From: Pezicula radicicola
Lineage: Eukaryota > Ascomycota > Leotiomycetes > Helotiales > Dermateaceae
Direction: 5' to 3'
DNA: 64,000 bases
NCBI GenBank assembly: GCA_003008705.1
Contig: PDUO01000005.1
Span: 1,057,997-1,121,996 of the forward strand
How positions within the stretch are numbered: the first letter of the stretch is position 1; every line of letters starts with the position of its first letter. Of this stretch, positions 12,112-22,793 are shown in pieces. The notes beneath the pieces were generated by a model. That model had not been told where the DNA came from. It saw nothing but the letters and a program-made list of their open reading frames with translations, and made no database searches. A program made the translations under genes and the position numbers.

Positions 12112-14046
12112 ATGGCTGCAAATACGACTGAGGCGATGATGGCCGCTACCATGGCCAATACTTCTCACGCCTCTGTCACTTTAGTACAAACACACGTTGT
12201 GGATTTTGTACCCAAGTACTTTGTCGCTGTAAGCTTTTGGCAGGTTGCTGCCACGGTATTGGCGATCCTGGTAGCCTACGATCAATGTATGCTACACCCT
12301 GTAGAGGTATACCCAAGATACTAATTATTAAAGTCATGTATATCAAAAACAAAGGATCGATCGCCGGTCCGATGTTCAAGCTTCCCTTTATGGGACCATT
12401 CCTCCAATCTCTGGACCCGAAGTTCGAGGCCTACCAACGGCAATGGGAAAGTGGTGCACTTAGTTGTGTATCAGTTTTCCACAAGTATGTCCCTCACACA
12501 ATCTTCAAGATCTGATTGAATATCTAACATTTGCTTTCCTTAGATTCGTCGTATTGGCCTCTGACCGCGATCTGGCGCGCAAGGTTTTTAACTCCCCTGC
12601 GTACGTTAAACCTTGCGTGGTTCCTGTTGCTAGTGAGATCATGGGACATGATGCCTGGGTTTTCCTAGATGGAAAAGCACATGTCGATTTCCGCAAAGGC
12701 CTCAACGGACTCTTCACCCGAAAAGCTCTCGATTGCTATCTTCCAACTCAAGAAAAGGTCTTCTCGGAATACTTCGATAAATTTGTCTCTGCCAGTAGAA
12801 AACTGGGGCAGAAGCCAATGCCGTTCATGAGCTTTTTCCGAGAAATCAATTGCGCAATATCCTGCCGTACATTTGTTGGCCAATACATTACGGATGAAGC
12901 GATCCAAAGAATTGCCGACGATTACTACTGTATCACGGCTGCACTAGAATTAGTGAACGTCCCTTTGTCACTTTATATTCCATACACTAAGGTTTGGCTG
13001 GGAAAACGCGCAGCGGTTGGCGTCCTTGCCGAATTTGCAAAGTGCGCCGCTGCAAGCAAGCTTCACATGGCGGCGGGTGGAAAGGCAACATGCATTATTG
13101 ATCGTTGTTCGTAAATCCGGTTCATATTTGTCCTCTCTCTGCTTTTCTCGGGTATTATAACATTTCTCGAGATTTCCATACTCCAAAGACAGGCTCGCTA
13201 CTCCTCAATCATGTCTTAGTTCTCCAAAAACCTTCTATAAGAAGTACTGCTAACACCGAAGTCCTAAACAGGGATAGCCAGTATGATCGAATCAAAGGCC
13301 TACCGTGATAAAGTTGCTGCTGGTATAGATGCAGAGAAACCTCCGGTTCTACTAAGGGAGTTTACAGACTATGAGATTGCACAGACAATGTTTACATTCT
13401 TGTTTGCATCCCAAGATGCATCCAGCAGTTCCACAACTTGGCTTTTCCAGATTATGGCACAACGACCTGACGTTCTTGATCGAGTTCGACAAGAGAACCT
13501 GGATGCCCGAGGCGGGAATATCGACGCAGCAATTAGCCTGGATTTGCTGGAATCAATGCCTTACACAAACGCAGTGGTAAAAGAAGTTCTCCGCTACCGC
13601 CCACCAGTCATATTCGTTCCATATCTTGCCAAGAAAGCTTTCCCCGTTACCCCAAGCTATACCGTACCGAAAGGCGCCATGATTATCCCTTCGTGTTACC
13701 CAGCGCTCCACGATCCAGAAGTGTATGCTCAGCCAGATTTTTTCGATCCAGAAAGATGGATTTCGGGAGATGCAGCAGAGAAGAGTAAGAATTGGTTGGT
13801 CTTTGGGACGGGGCCGCATAATTGTCTTGCGCAGCAATATGTGCAAATGACAATGACAGCAATGATTGGAAAGGCGGCGTTAGAGCTTGACTGGGTGCAT
13901 CATGCGACGAAACGGTCTGATGAGATCAAGGTTTTTGCGACTCTCTTCCCAATGGTAAGTCTCTTCAGCAAGAAATCCAAGAATGTCAAGTACTAATTCT
14001 TCAGGATGATTGTCCTCTCGTTTTTACCAAGAGGCCGCGAAACTAA
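12112..14046 (+). CDS. CYP61-family cytochrome P450, sterol C-22 desaturase (ERG5-like)
   Basis: Membrane P450 of the CYP61/ERG5 family, which desaturates the sterol side chain at C-22 late in ergosterol synthesis, in the ER. Exons 12112-12286, 12334-12484, 12544-13106, 13272-13954 and 14005-14046 give 537 aa. Seen: N-terminal membrane anchor, GSIAGPMFKLPFMGPFLQS, SCVSVFHKFVVLAS, WVFLDGKAHVDFRKGLNGLF, I-helix FLFASQDASSSSTTW, ExxR in KEVLRYRPP and the heme loop FGTGPHNCLAQQY with its cysteine. The residue after CL is usually Gly in this family and is Ala here. Joining exon 3 to 4 across the GTTCGT donor restores the conserved Trp in CIIDRWIASMIES. Genomes normally hold a main ERG5 elsewhere, so this may be a paralogue tied to the neighbouring regulator, transporter and GMC enzyme; that is inference. 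Confidence 0.92.
13107..13271 (+). mobile_element. Introner-like intron, copy A
   Basis: 165-nt third intron of the CYP61-like gene. It starts with the uncommon donor GTTCGT and ends with CTAACACCGAAGTCCTAAAC then AG, including the branch site. It is homologous end to end with the first intron of the lyase gene at 59,232-59,066. The first 30 nt match at 28 positions; shared blocks follow around TTCTCGA/ATTTCCA, GCTCGCTACT, TGTCTTA and GCTAA-ACCGAA-TCCT. The host genes are unrelated, so the intron itself must have been copied. Other introns of this gene are about 47-60 nt. Confidence 0.8.
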
Positions 14047-14957
14047 GTCATCGTTTTCGCAAGCCTCAGGATTTTCTTAGATTCTCGGGATGACCCAATA
14101 GCTGTATTTGTAGTATGATTATAGAGATGTTTTCAGATGGTTCGGAGATGGGGCTATCTGAAGTACTTGAACTGATGTAATTTCTTGCAGTATACTTCCA
14201 TATCAGCTTATATTATATCTTAACATCAAATTATTATTGGAAAACGGCGACTGTGTGAGTCCCATGGTGAAAGACGTTGTAGTCTGTACTCAATATAGTG
14301 CAGCGAGAGAGTGAGCCTACCCAACTTGTAAGGGGGTAGATCACATGATTGAAGCGAAGCGAGGTGCCCGAAGTGCTTTATAAAGTTCTGATCTTGCAGT
14401 ACGGCTCTACTCGAGTTCGGCAAGTATTATCAAGTTATTTTTTGGACACGATTGGTTCCTTTTCCTCGACCCAGAGGTCTATTACATTTTATAATGACAA
14501 TCATCTTGCTCTCTCATCACGTGGCGATAACATTTTCGGCGCCGAGATAAAGCAGAAAGAAGCCACCGCCACGGCCGGCCCCATATAAGATTGTAGAAGT
14601 TGAAGCTCGACCGAATAACTTCAAGTCATTCAGTTGCCAAGGAAGCTTTGCCTGATAGGCCAACTACAATCTGGGGGTGTAACCGTACCATTTCATGTCT
14701 CGAGTCTCTACTCCGTACATAACCGCCACACTAACGCCACAATATGGTTACTACTACTCCCACTCTTGCTTGTGTACCTAAGAGGCTCAAGTCGCCCTAT
14801 CTCTGCTATCTTGCCGGCAATGCAATTATGTCTACTTGTGGACACTTTGCCGACGGCCAATTTGATGCTGTACATATATATAAGGTCCGGACTCATTCTG
14901 GCGACGATGACGTTGATTGTTGGCCGTCTTGAATCCGATTGATCGTTCTGATGCATT
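14047..14957. other. Intergenic between P450 and MFS transporter
   Basis: P450 3' UTR and MFS promoter. Overlapping short frames near 14630-14970 on both strands are shadows without homology. A TATA-like run lies at 14875-14883. No other gene seen. Confidence 0.4.
14875..14883 (+). promoter_or_regulatory. TATA-like box ahead of MFS transporter
   Basis: TATATATAA, 75 nt upstream of the chosen ATG at 14958, in a plausible position for a fungal TATA element. Supported only by sequence and position. Confidence 0.3.
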
Positions 14958-16775
14958 ATGGCTGTCATTGAGGAAAAGTCCGCGCCGGGAACAGTGCAGC
15001 TAATTGATGAGAATGGAGAGCTTCACGTCAAACATTCTCAGGCTGCACATGATATTGTGTTGGTGCCATTGCCCTCAGGTATGTGGATTCTCTGGTGTCT
15101 AAAACCCTCTGAACATTAAATTTTGCTGATTCTATAGGAAAGATGATCCGGAAGATCCATTGAATTGGTCAAGAAGAAGGAAGCTATTGCAGACATCATG
15201 TGTAGTTATGTACACAGTCATGATGGTCTTCCCATCCTCAGCAGTGTATTCAGTCACCACCCCCATCTCAAAAGCCACAGACCTATCTGTAAGTGACCTA
15301 GTTTCCGGCACAGGCGCTATGTTCCTGTTTTATGGATGGGGATGCATAGTCTGGCAAGCCCTCGCACTTCAGTACGGCAAGCGGCCTGCATATTTGATTT
15401 CTATGGGAGGTTCGATTATTATCATGGCTTGCGCTCCTTTATGCACAACAAATGGTCCATATCTAGCCAACAAGATCCTTCAGGGGTTCTTTGGTGCTCC
15501 AGTTGAGTCTCTTTGCGAGATTAGCATGACGGACATTTGGTTTGCGCATGAGAGACCGTTATATCTTGCAGTTTATGGTTTAAGTCTAGCTTTCTCGGGC
15601 AAGTTTGCTCCCGTTTTTGCAGCCTTTATCAATACAGGACAGGGTTGGAAATGGACTCTTTGGTGGTGTGCTATTGGAATGGGTGTAGCATTTGTCTACT
15701 GGTATGTTTCCAATCCTCTACTTCGTAGAATATGGATGCACTAACCACCAAACAGTTTCTTTCTCATGGAAGAAACTAACTACGATCGCCACATTGCTCA
15801 ATCAACCATCAGCGCAAATACTAGCACTGAAGTTGTTAATGAGCCCAACACCGTCACCAGTGAGAAATCAGCACCAACAGACAGCAGCGAGGGAAGCAAG
15901 AATTCTGCCGCAGTCGATGGAGCAGCAGTGGAGATGGGTCAAATGGTCTACCCCCGCAAAACCTACTGGCAGAAACTTAGCGTGATTGACAAGAAGCGAC
16001 CAAATCGTGTTCTCGACATCATGTGGGCTCCCTTCAAGTTCTTCAGCTTTCCAGTTGTAGTATGGGCGGGTTTCATGTATGGAACTAATGGACTTGTCTG
16101 GCCTGGAATATTAAATGCTACAGCCTCCCCACTGTACACAGGAACATACCACTTTAACAGCAGTGATGTCGGCTTTGCATATTTTGGAGCTGTGGTGGGA
16201 ATGGTTTTAGGGTAAGTAGATGCTCTAAATATATGTCTAAACATCGCTAAGAAGAAAATAGATCTCTTTGGGTAACATTTGCTGGACCAAAGCTCGTCCT
16301 ACATCTAGCTCGCCGTAATGGAGGAGTTGCCGAGCCAGAGCATATCCTCTGGCTTTTCAGTGCCTCCCTTGTTTGCGTGCCATTCGCCATGCTTCTCTGG
16401 GGTCTCGGAGCAGCTTATAAAGTCCACTGGTTTGGCCTTGTGTTCGCACAATGCATTCTTGCCATATCCAGTACTCTTTGTCTTTCGACGTCGATCCAGT
16501 ATGCCACTAGTAGTTACCGTGATCTCGGCGGGGAACTCATCACTACGATTATCCTTATCCGGAATACGCTAAGCTTTGGTATAAACTATGGTATTACACC
16601 TTGGTTAAAGGCACAGGGTCAGAGGAATACTTTTATTACTGTTGCGGTGCTTGCACTGGTTTGTAACGCTACTATGTTTATTATGATCAAGTATGGACGA
16701 CGGCTCAGGGAAAGCAGCGCTGCTCGATATTGGGGATATGTGGAGACGGCCCGGGCGAAGGGACTAAGTCATTGA
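14958..16775 (+). CDS. MFS transporter, DHA1-like
   Basis: Proton-coupled major facilitator transporter of the plasma membrane. Exons 14958-15078, 15143-15701, 15756-16211 and 16262-16775 give 549 aa. Intron 1 must use the second AG (...TATAGGAAAG) to produce the family hallmark DIVLVPLPSDDPEDPLNWS ahead of TM1; the first AG shifts frame. About 12 hydrophobic segments, the loop 2-3 motif YGKRPAYL, CFFLMEETNYDRH at the start of the long central loop, and an acidic/Ser-rich loop around residues 245-290. The substrate cannot be read from sequence. It follows the P450 on the same strand and converges with the GMC oxidoreductase, leaving 109 nt between stop codons, so an efflux role for a product of the block is plausible but unproven. 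Confidence 0.9.
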
Positions 16776-16884
16776 TCGGGTTCAAATCCTGCAGCAATGC
16801 ACATATCTTATAAGTACAATTAAAAAGACTTATTAGATGTACAATTGACATGATATCATACTATGATTATCAGTGACAAATGTC

Positions 16885-18990
16885 TCATTCTCCGTTTCTA
16901 ATAAACTCTGCAACTTTTTCAGCAAGAGCGTCTACTTATGTCAGTACCAGCAAAGGGAAAATCAGGACTAGAGGTATGGGGACTACTAAACTTACAAACA
17001 GTACTCTGCGGATGACCCGGCGGCAAAAATGGAAACGCACTAGCATCCACGACTCTCAAACCTTGTACTCCCAAAACCCTTGCATGACTATCCACAACAG
17101 CCATCTCATCCTCAACCTTGCCCATCTTACAAGTACAACTAGCATGCCAAACAGTCTGCAATCCATCCTTGATCTTGTCCAGAATCTCATCATCAGTCTG
17201 TACTGTCATGCCAGGATAATACTCATCACCAATCACAATTTGCTGCATGAAGTTGGTGGCGAAAGCTTCTCGGACTCTACGGTACGCTGCGATGGCTACT
17301 CTTTGGTCTGTTGGTGATGTGAGATAGGCCGTGTTGATTATTGGGAGGTCCTTTGTGTCGGAGGATTGTAATGTGACTGTCCCGCGGGAGAGCGGTGCTA
17401 CGAGAGCTGCAAGAATAGTTGCGTATTGATAACCATCTCTCGGCTCTGCAGTGATTTTAAGCATTAGTTCTTGATACGAATGACTGAGTAGGGAACTACT
17501 CACGTTTGAAAAGCAGGCCAGACCAATCGCCAACATAGCCGGGGCCGGACAAATACTCGATCTCTGGCCAATCTAGAGTCAAAAACTCGGAGTTAGTTTA
17601 CTTATTCTAGATATCTCGGGGCTAGTGTACACAAGATTCAGGGACAACAATAAATAAACTAGAAAAGGCCAATTACACTACAAAAAATCTGAGTACATAC
17701 CGGGCGGAAACTGAGATAATTCTTGCAAAGCCTCTTGACCTAGCGACGGACGAAGATGTTCAGGTACCTTCTCCCACCCAAGAAAATCAGCCACATTGTT
17801 GGTAAGTGGACCTTTTTTCCGGGCGTAACTAATAGTATTTTTGAGGAGAAATAAAGGATTCTGCTACACGTCAGCCAGAAAGCCACCGCTATTTTCTATC
17901 AACTCACATTAGCTAGTTTTGTAAGTGTTGTCACATCAACTCTGTAAGCAGGACCGAAGAAAATGTGGTCTTGCATATTTTGACCAACACCAGGTCGATC
18001 AGCAATGAGGGGGATTCGAAATTTCTTTAACTCTTCTGCAGGCCCGATCCCAGAGACCATTAGAAGCTGTGGAGACTGAAATGCACCAGCAGATAGGATA
18101 ACTTCTTTGTTTGCGTGAAGAGTGAAGGATTTGAACTTTGATTTGACTCTTACTCCTGTCGCCCCCCTATTAGGCCCAAAGAGTATCTGTTTCGCCATTG
18201 TAAGTGTGAAAATTTTGAGATTAGTGAGCCCTTCTGAGCGTGCGGCATTTAAAAAAGATGTTTGGGATGAGTCGCGGGTTTGGGACTTGGGTTTAATAGT
18301 AGTTGAAGTGTATTGACACCCCATGAGCGCACCGGTGTTAAAGTCTCGTACTGTTGGAATGTTGATCTCGTTCATTGCGCCTTCCATATAGCTCGAAAAT
18401 GCCTGCGCGAAGTTGGGGTAAGAAACGTTCAGAGGCCCACCAGTTTTAATAAACGCCTCCGGGTTATAAAGTGTTGGTGATCCTGCATCTCGATTTGGTC
18501 CAGGAGGCGTGAAGTGAGTGCTTTTCTGGTAAAACGGAAAAAAGTGTTCAAATGACTGTAATTTGTGTTAAGATATACCCTTGGAGTAGTGGTTCATATG
18601 CCTCACCCAAGATTTATCGCCTACATCCTGAGCCCACTTATCTAGCGTTTGCACCGTTGGCCTCTGATATATCATGAAATTTCTTGCAGAACTACCACCA
18701 AGACATTTCCCTCTTGCATAGGATCTCGCCTTGTTATTGGAGGCAGGATCAGGTTTCGTCTTAAATCCCCAGTCAACGAGTCGATTGACTTCACCTGTTC
18801 CCGCAAACAAGACGTCTGCACCTGGAATTGACTCAAGAAGCGGCGAAGCAACCTGATATCGCATCCCGGCCTCAACAACCGCTACTGTGACATTTGGGTC
18901 TTGTGCAAGGCGCATGGCAATTGTAAGTCCACCAGTTCCACCGCCAACAACGACATAGTCAAAGACATGCTTCTTGTTGGGAGGTTTCAT
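16885..18990 (-). CDS. GMC-family FAD oxidoreductase
   Basis: Glucose-methanol-choline oxidoreductase; FAD-dependent oxidation of an alcohol or related substrate. Exons 18990-18607, 18555-17908, 17863-17701, 17572-17504, 17445-16996 and 16931-16885 give 586 aa, the usual length. Seen: FAD dinucleotide motif VVVGGGTGGLTIAMRL with VAVVEAG; GMC signature 1 GKCLGGSSARNFMIYQRP; signature 2 SAGAFQSPQLLMVSGIGP; the active-site region HASCTCKMG and HPQSTVYALAEKVA. The last splice uses AGTAG before ACGCTC to restore the C-terminal Tyr-Ala-Leu-Ala. Exon 3 could start three bases later at 17860 with the same frame. No clear signal peptide, so it may be intracellular. Convergent with the MFS gene; part of the 9.9-19 kb block. 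Confidence 0.9.
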
Positions 18991-19830
18991 GATTCTTGAA
19001 GACCGGCTCGGGTTAATATGAAAATATAAAAAAATACAGCTTTTCTTGTGAGAAACCTACCACTCAGTCATATATTATTTAACAAGCAAGCACTACCACT
19101 CATGGCTAGTTGAGACGGTACACCAGTACTGTATTACGACGAATCCTTCAAAACTTTGTCCTTGCGAAAGGACAAGTAGTCACCAGACATCCGATCTTCT
19201 TGCCTGTGCTTTCCCGAGGCATAGAGTTGTATTGCAAGGGAGACCTTGACAGTCCCTACTAGGATACCGGCACTCCAAATCTGACGGCATTTGGATACCA
19301 AGTGATAAAGAACCATTGGAACAAACAATATGCCGTGAATAGTATGAATCCCGGGTATTACTGCAACCATGCTGTTAATGATGGTTGACGGCTGATGGTT
19401 ATGGCTATGTCAACTTTAGGAAGCCAAGGATGTAGAGACGAGATTTCGCAACCGAGGCCGAAAGTCTGTGGCTACATGTGATTAGAACAAATCCCAAATT
19501 TCTTTATAACATTTCGGTACCTTGTATATCATACCATCGCGGGAACTAGCTGTTTGGCAATGTCTATAGGAGATACAGTTCATAGCCACCGAAAACAAAT
19601 TAGTTATACTACGTGTAAAGCCGAAGTTTAGTGTTGAGCAAGCGAAACAGTTTTGCACTATCTAGTATTGATGACAAATATTAAATTCTAGTCAGTGTTC
19701 ATGATGCAATGTATCTTCGATGCACTCTTGCCAGCATTGGCAGCATATAGGGATATTATATATTATAAGCGCATAGCTAATGCTACCAGACAAAGAGGGT
19801 ATATAATATTTGGGTGTTGCGAACATCCTC
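18991..19830. other. Intergenic with one doubtful small ORF
   Basis: Contains a 78-codon minus-strand frame, 19370-19134, with a hydrophobic first half and a charged end. It has no recognised family and no clear upstream exon, so it is not called a gene. GMC promoter at left, pepsin-like gene 3' end at right. Confidence 0.3.
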
Positions 19831-21615
19831 TTAACCCTGCAACTCAAACGCGCTTCCACCTGCTACGTTTGAACCATAATATCTTGGATCCGAAAACCTC
19901 GGTGGTGGGTTAAGTTGGTTGATGTACCTCATTTCCACGCTCTCCATTTCCATTGGGCTTAAGCCACCCACCGCCTTGTTGTCCTGCATTTGTACAGAAG
20001 GCCATTTGTACTCCTGTTGCCGGTCTGTTGTTACTGTTTCTATTGGAATTGGATTGTTGGACTTTGATGATTTCCTTTTCTTGAAAAACAATAATCCAGC
20101 TGCGAGAAGCCCAATCATGGCCACAACACCGACAGCAATCCCTGCCTTTTCACCTGTTGAAATTGGAGGTGATGTAGAGGTATAGAGTGAAGATGAAGAT
20201 GATGGGGATCCAGTACCGTTGAGATCCGTAGTATTTGATCCAATAGAGGTCCAAGTAGTTCTCCATGTATCAATCCAAGAATTTTCCGACGGAATGATAA
20301 ACTTATCCGTTGGGGCGATTGAGGTGATGGCTGCCAGAGATGACGAGGGTGTATTTGGTCCAGGTGCTTGAGCTAGGAACCAGACACCATTATTATCTGT
20401 CTGCCATGTCACACCGACGAATGCAGCCTGTAAAAATGCCTTCCCCAACGTATAAATAGTCCCGCCAGTGACTGGAAAGCACGGGAAATATTGTGTCTGT
20501 TGAGAGACTAAAGGGGCTGTGAGAGTGAGGTTCAGCAAAGCGAACGGGACGTTAATGGAAACATTTTTGGAGACGCTGTCATTCAACCGGAATGTGAATC
20601 CGAGGAATGATGGACTGGAAATGATAGTTTCGTATTGGGGATCGGATGTGTTCCAGAAGTAGAGGCCATAGTCTGGTTGGAAAGCAACTGGTAGTTGCGA
20701 GGCGACAGCGTCACACGTGCTCTGTGGTAGATAGAGGTATGGAGCGACTGAATCAACACGTACTTGAAGCGAGGTTCCTATTGAAGAGTTACTCTGTGCT
20801 AGAAGTCCTGATTTAGATGGGAACTTAAAGGGCGAGTTTCCCATCGCAACGTCAATGCTAATGTCGAGCAGGTCTATTGGGAGAAAGTTCTGTCCATAGG
20901 CTTGTGTCGTGACAGCGCCTAAAACCCTCGTCTGATCGTATCCACCAAAGTACAAAGAGCCCGGGATCCCAAGTGCCACCGAACCAATGTGCAACCCGTA
21001 GGAATTCGACGGCACAAGCCCCTGGGAAAACAAAGTACTTGGAAGGAGAGTGCCGTTTGCAGCAGGCCTCCCATTTCCGAGCTTGAAGGTTTGGTTGACA
21101 TCCGGCGAGCCCAGAGCTAAATTTCCAACCTGCAGGCCATACTTCAACCCGCCAGGAAGAATATTGAATCCCGAAGTCCAAACTTGCATATCGAAGCTTG
21201 GAATGACGGCGGCCGGAGCGCCTTCTCTGTCCGCCAAGGGATTTAAATCGTCGTAGATATAGCTTGAGTTTACGCCGAGTGTGAGGCTTCCGAATGATGC
21301 ATTCGTGGTGGTTGGAAGTCCTTCGTAGGTGAAAGACGTGCTCGAAGCTTGGGCATTATAGACTCCGGCGCTCTGCGCATCGCAGATAGTAGTGCAAAGA
21401 GAAGACCCGTAAATGACGGACTGGAAAAAACCGCCGGGATACAGATCGATGGGCTGAGCTGGCGTCCCGATTGCTACACTGACTGCTTGCCATGGCCCAT
21501 CAGGACCATATGCTTTCGAGGAAAACATCATGCCTCGCGGAACCACATTATCAGCACTTGAAAAGTCGAGTAAATAGACAGCAACGATGGGCAAAATCAC
21601 ACATGCCATGGACAT
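19831..21615 (-). CDS. Membrane-anchored pepsin-like (A1 family) protein, probably catalytically dead
   Basis: Single exon, 594 aa. N-terminal signal sequence (about 1-21), an A1 aspartic-peptidase-like fold over about 35-430, a Ser/Thr-rich stalk, one transmembrane helix (GEKAGIAVGVVAMIGLLAAG, about 485-510) followed by KKRK, and a cytoplasmic tail of about 80 residues rich in Met, Asn and Pro. Family text includes SVAIGTPAQPIDLYPGG, GLHIGSVALGIPGSLYFGGYD, YLYLPQSTCDAVA and YTLGKAFLQAAFVGV. The first active-site DTG is replaced by DLYPGG and the second region reads VDSVAPYLYLP, so the usual catalytic aspartate motifs are not intact. This fits a yapsin-like surface protein that binds rather than cuts, an inference. 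At least several N-glycosylation sequons are present. Confidence 0.85.
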   Translation of the reverse strand: MSMACVILPIVAVYLLDFSSADNVVPRGMMFSSKAYGPDGPWQAVSVAIGTPAQPIDLYPGGFFQSVIYGSSLCTTICDAQSAGVYNAQASSTSFTYEGLPTTTNASFGSLTLGVNSSYIYDDLNPLADREGAPAAVIPSFDMQVWTSGFNILPGGLKYGLQVGNLALGSPDVNQTFKLGNGRPAANGTLLPSTLFSQGLVPSNSYGLHIGSVALGIPGSLYFGGYDQTRVLGAVTTQAYGQNFLPIDLLDISIDVAMGNSPFKFPSKSGLLAQSNSSIGTSLQVRVDSVAPYLYLPQSTCDAVASQLPVAFQPDYGLYFWNTSDPQYETIISSPSFLGFTFRLNDSVSKNVSINVPFALLNLTLTAPLVSQQTQYFPCFPVTGGTIYTLGKAFLQAAFVGVTWQTDNNGVWFLAQAPGPNTPSSSLAAITSIAPTDKFIIPSENSWIDTWRTTWTSIGSNTTDLNGTGSPSSSSSLYTSTSPPISTGEKAGIAVGVVAMIGLLAAGLLFFKKRKSSKSNNPIPIETVTTDRQQEYKWPSVQMQDNKAVGGLSPMEMESVEMRYINQLNPPPRFSDPRYYGSNVAGGSAFELQG

Positions 21616-22793
21616 CGGGCCTGGAGCTGTTGCTTTTTATGAAGGTAGTTCGAGTAGCACAAAAGGAAAAGTTTGGCAGGAACTATACAAAAGAAAAGTA
21701 AAAGTATTACCTCGCAGTCATCTTGTTACTTCAAGACTTGGAATGTAGCCGCCCTAGGTCTACGACATGCCGCCTAGCATCCAGTGAAGAAAAACAAACC
21801 CGAAATCGAAAGTCCAACAATCCAACACCATAGAGTTAGGACAGTTGCAGCGCGCCTAAATCCGCCATTACCCAAGGTTGCAGCCCACAACGAAGCGCAG
21901 ATTTTGTGGTCAGGATGCCACTAGCCCTGACATAGCTGGCCTTCTGAGCTTGAGATATGCATGAGTCCCAGAAGACATGTTATAATAATAGATGCTCGTC
22001 TCCATTGCGTCTTTAAGGCGCTAGATTTCTGCAAAACTACGCAGATGTGTGAAGATTGAAGGAGGGCAAGTACTTAGACTCCAATTTTAATGCTCTTAGT
22101 TGACCACTTGTTTTCCCGTGGTAACAAAGACTCTTAAAAGACTTGGACTCGAATCTAACATGAGCTCCGCATGATAGCGTTCTGGCCTGGGAAACTTCTC
22201 CCAGCCCAGACTGCCAGTACCACTCCAAAAGATGTGTCGCTGGAGCCCGGAGTCCGTATTGGGTTTAGATCAGGAGTGAACCCGGGCGATTCCAACAGTT
22301 TGGATATTGACAGCATACATACAGTACGAAAGGTACAGTAGTGCAGAAAATAATGCCAAACGTGCAGCAGCGGTAAGGGATGCCGACCCATAGCGATGAG
22401 GTAGATTGGCTACCAACGTAACGGTACGAAGTACTTTCGTAGTTTGCTCATGCCATCCACGGCCGTCTACGCGCCGCATCGTGTTCCCCTAGTTTTGCCG
22501 CAGTACCGCGCGATGCCGCATCACAATGTTAGAGATATTAGATAAGGATTAAGGACTGGAAGCGCTGGCAACTGGTGGGGATTCGGAGAATTGTCTCCAC
22601 GTACCATTCGCTCTCTTGCCGCGAGCAATTTCACAGCGACAGCTTGACGACGAGGGTGGCTCAGGGGAGGGAAGCCGAGGAAGCGTAAAGGCAGCATGGC
22701 CCGCTCTGAGGTCTTGAGAGTATCGTCTCTACTGTATCGTCGTTTTTCTTGGGCATTGCGTTCCTTTTGTTTGTACCGGTATCTTCATGAAAG
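21616..22793. other. Divergent promoter region, no gene seen
   Basis: 1.2 kb between the start codons of the pepsin-like gene (minus) and the glycosyltransferase gene (plus). Short frames have no recognisable domains. The GT61-type gene likely has a long 5' UTR or promoter here. No specific element identified. Confidence 0.4.

Noticed and set aside
15079..15142. Frameshifted MFS N-terminus
   Set aside because: Using the second AG of the intron restores LPSDDPEDPLNWS.
19134..19370. 78-aa hydrophobic protein gene
   Set aside because: No family, no supporting exons; may be chance or a remnant.
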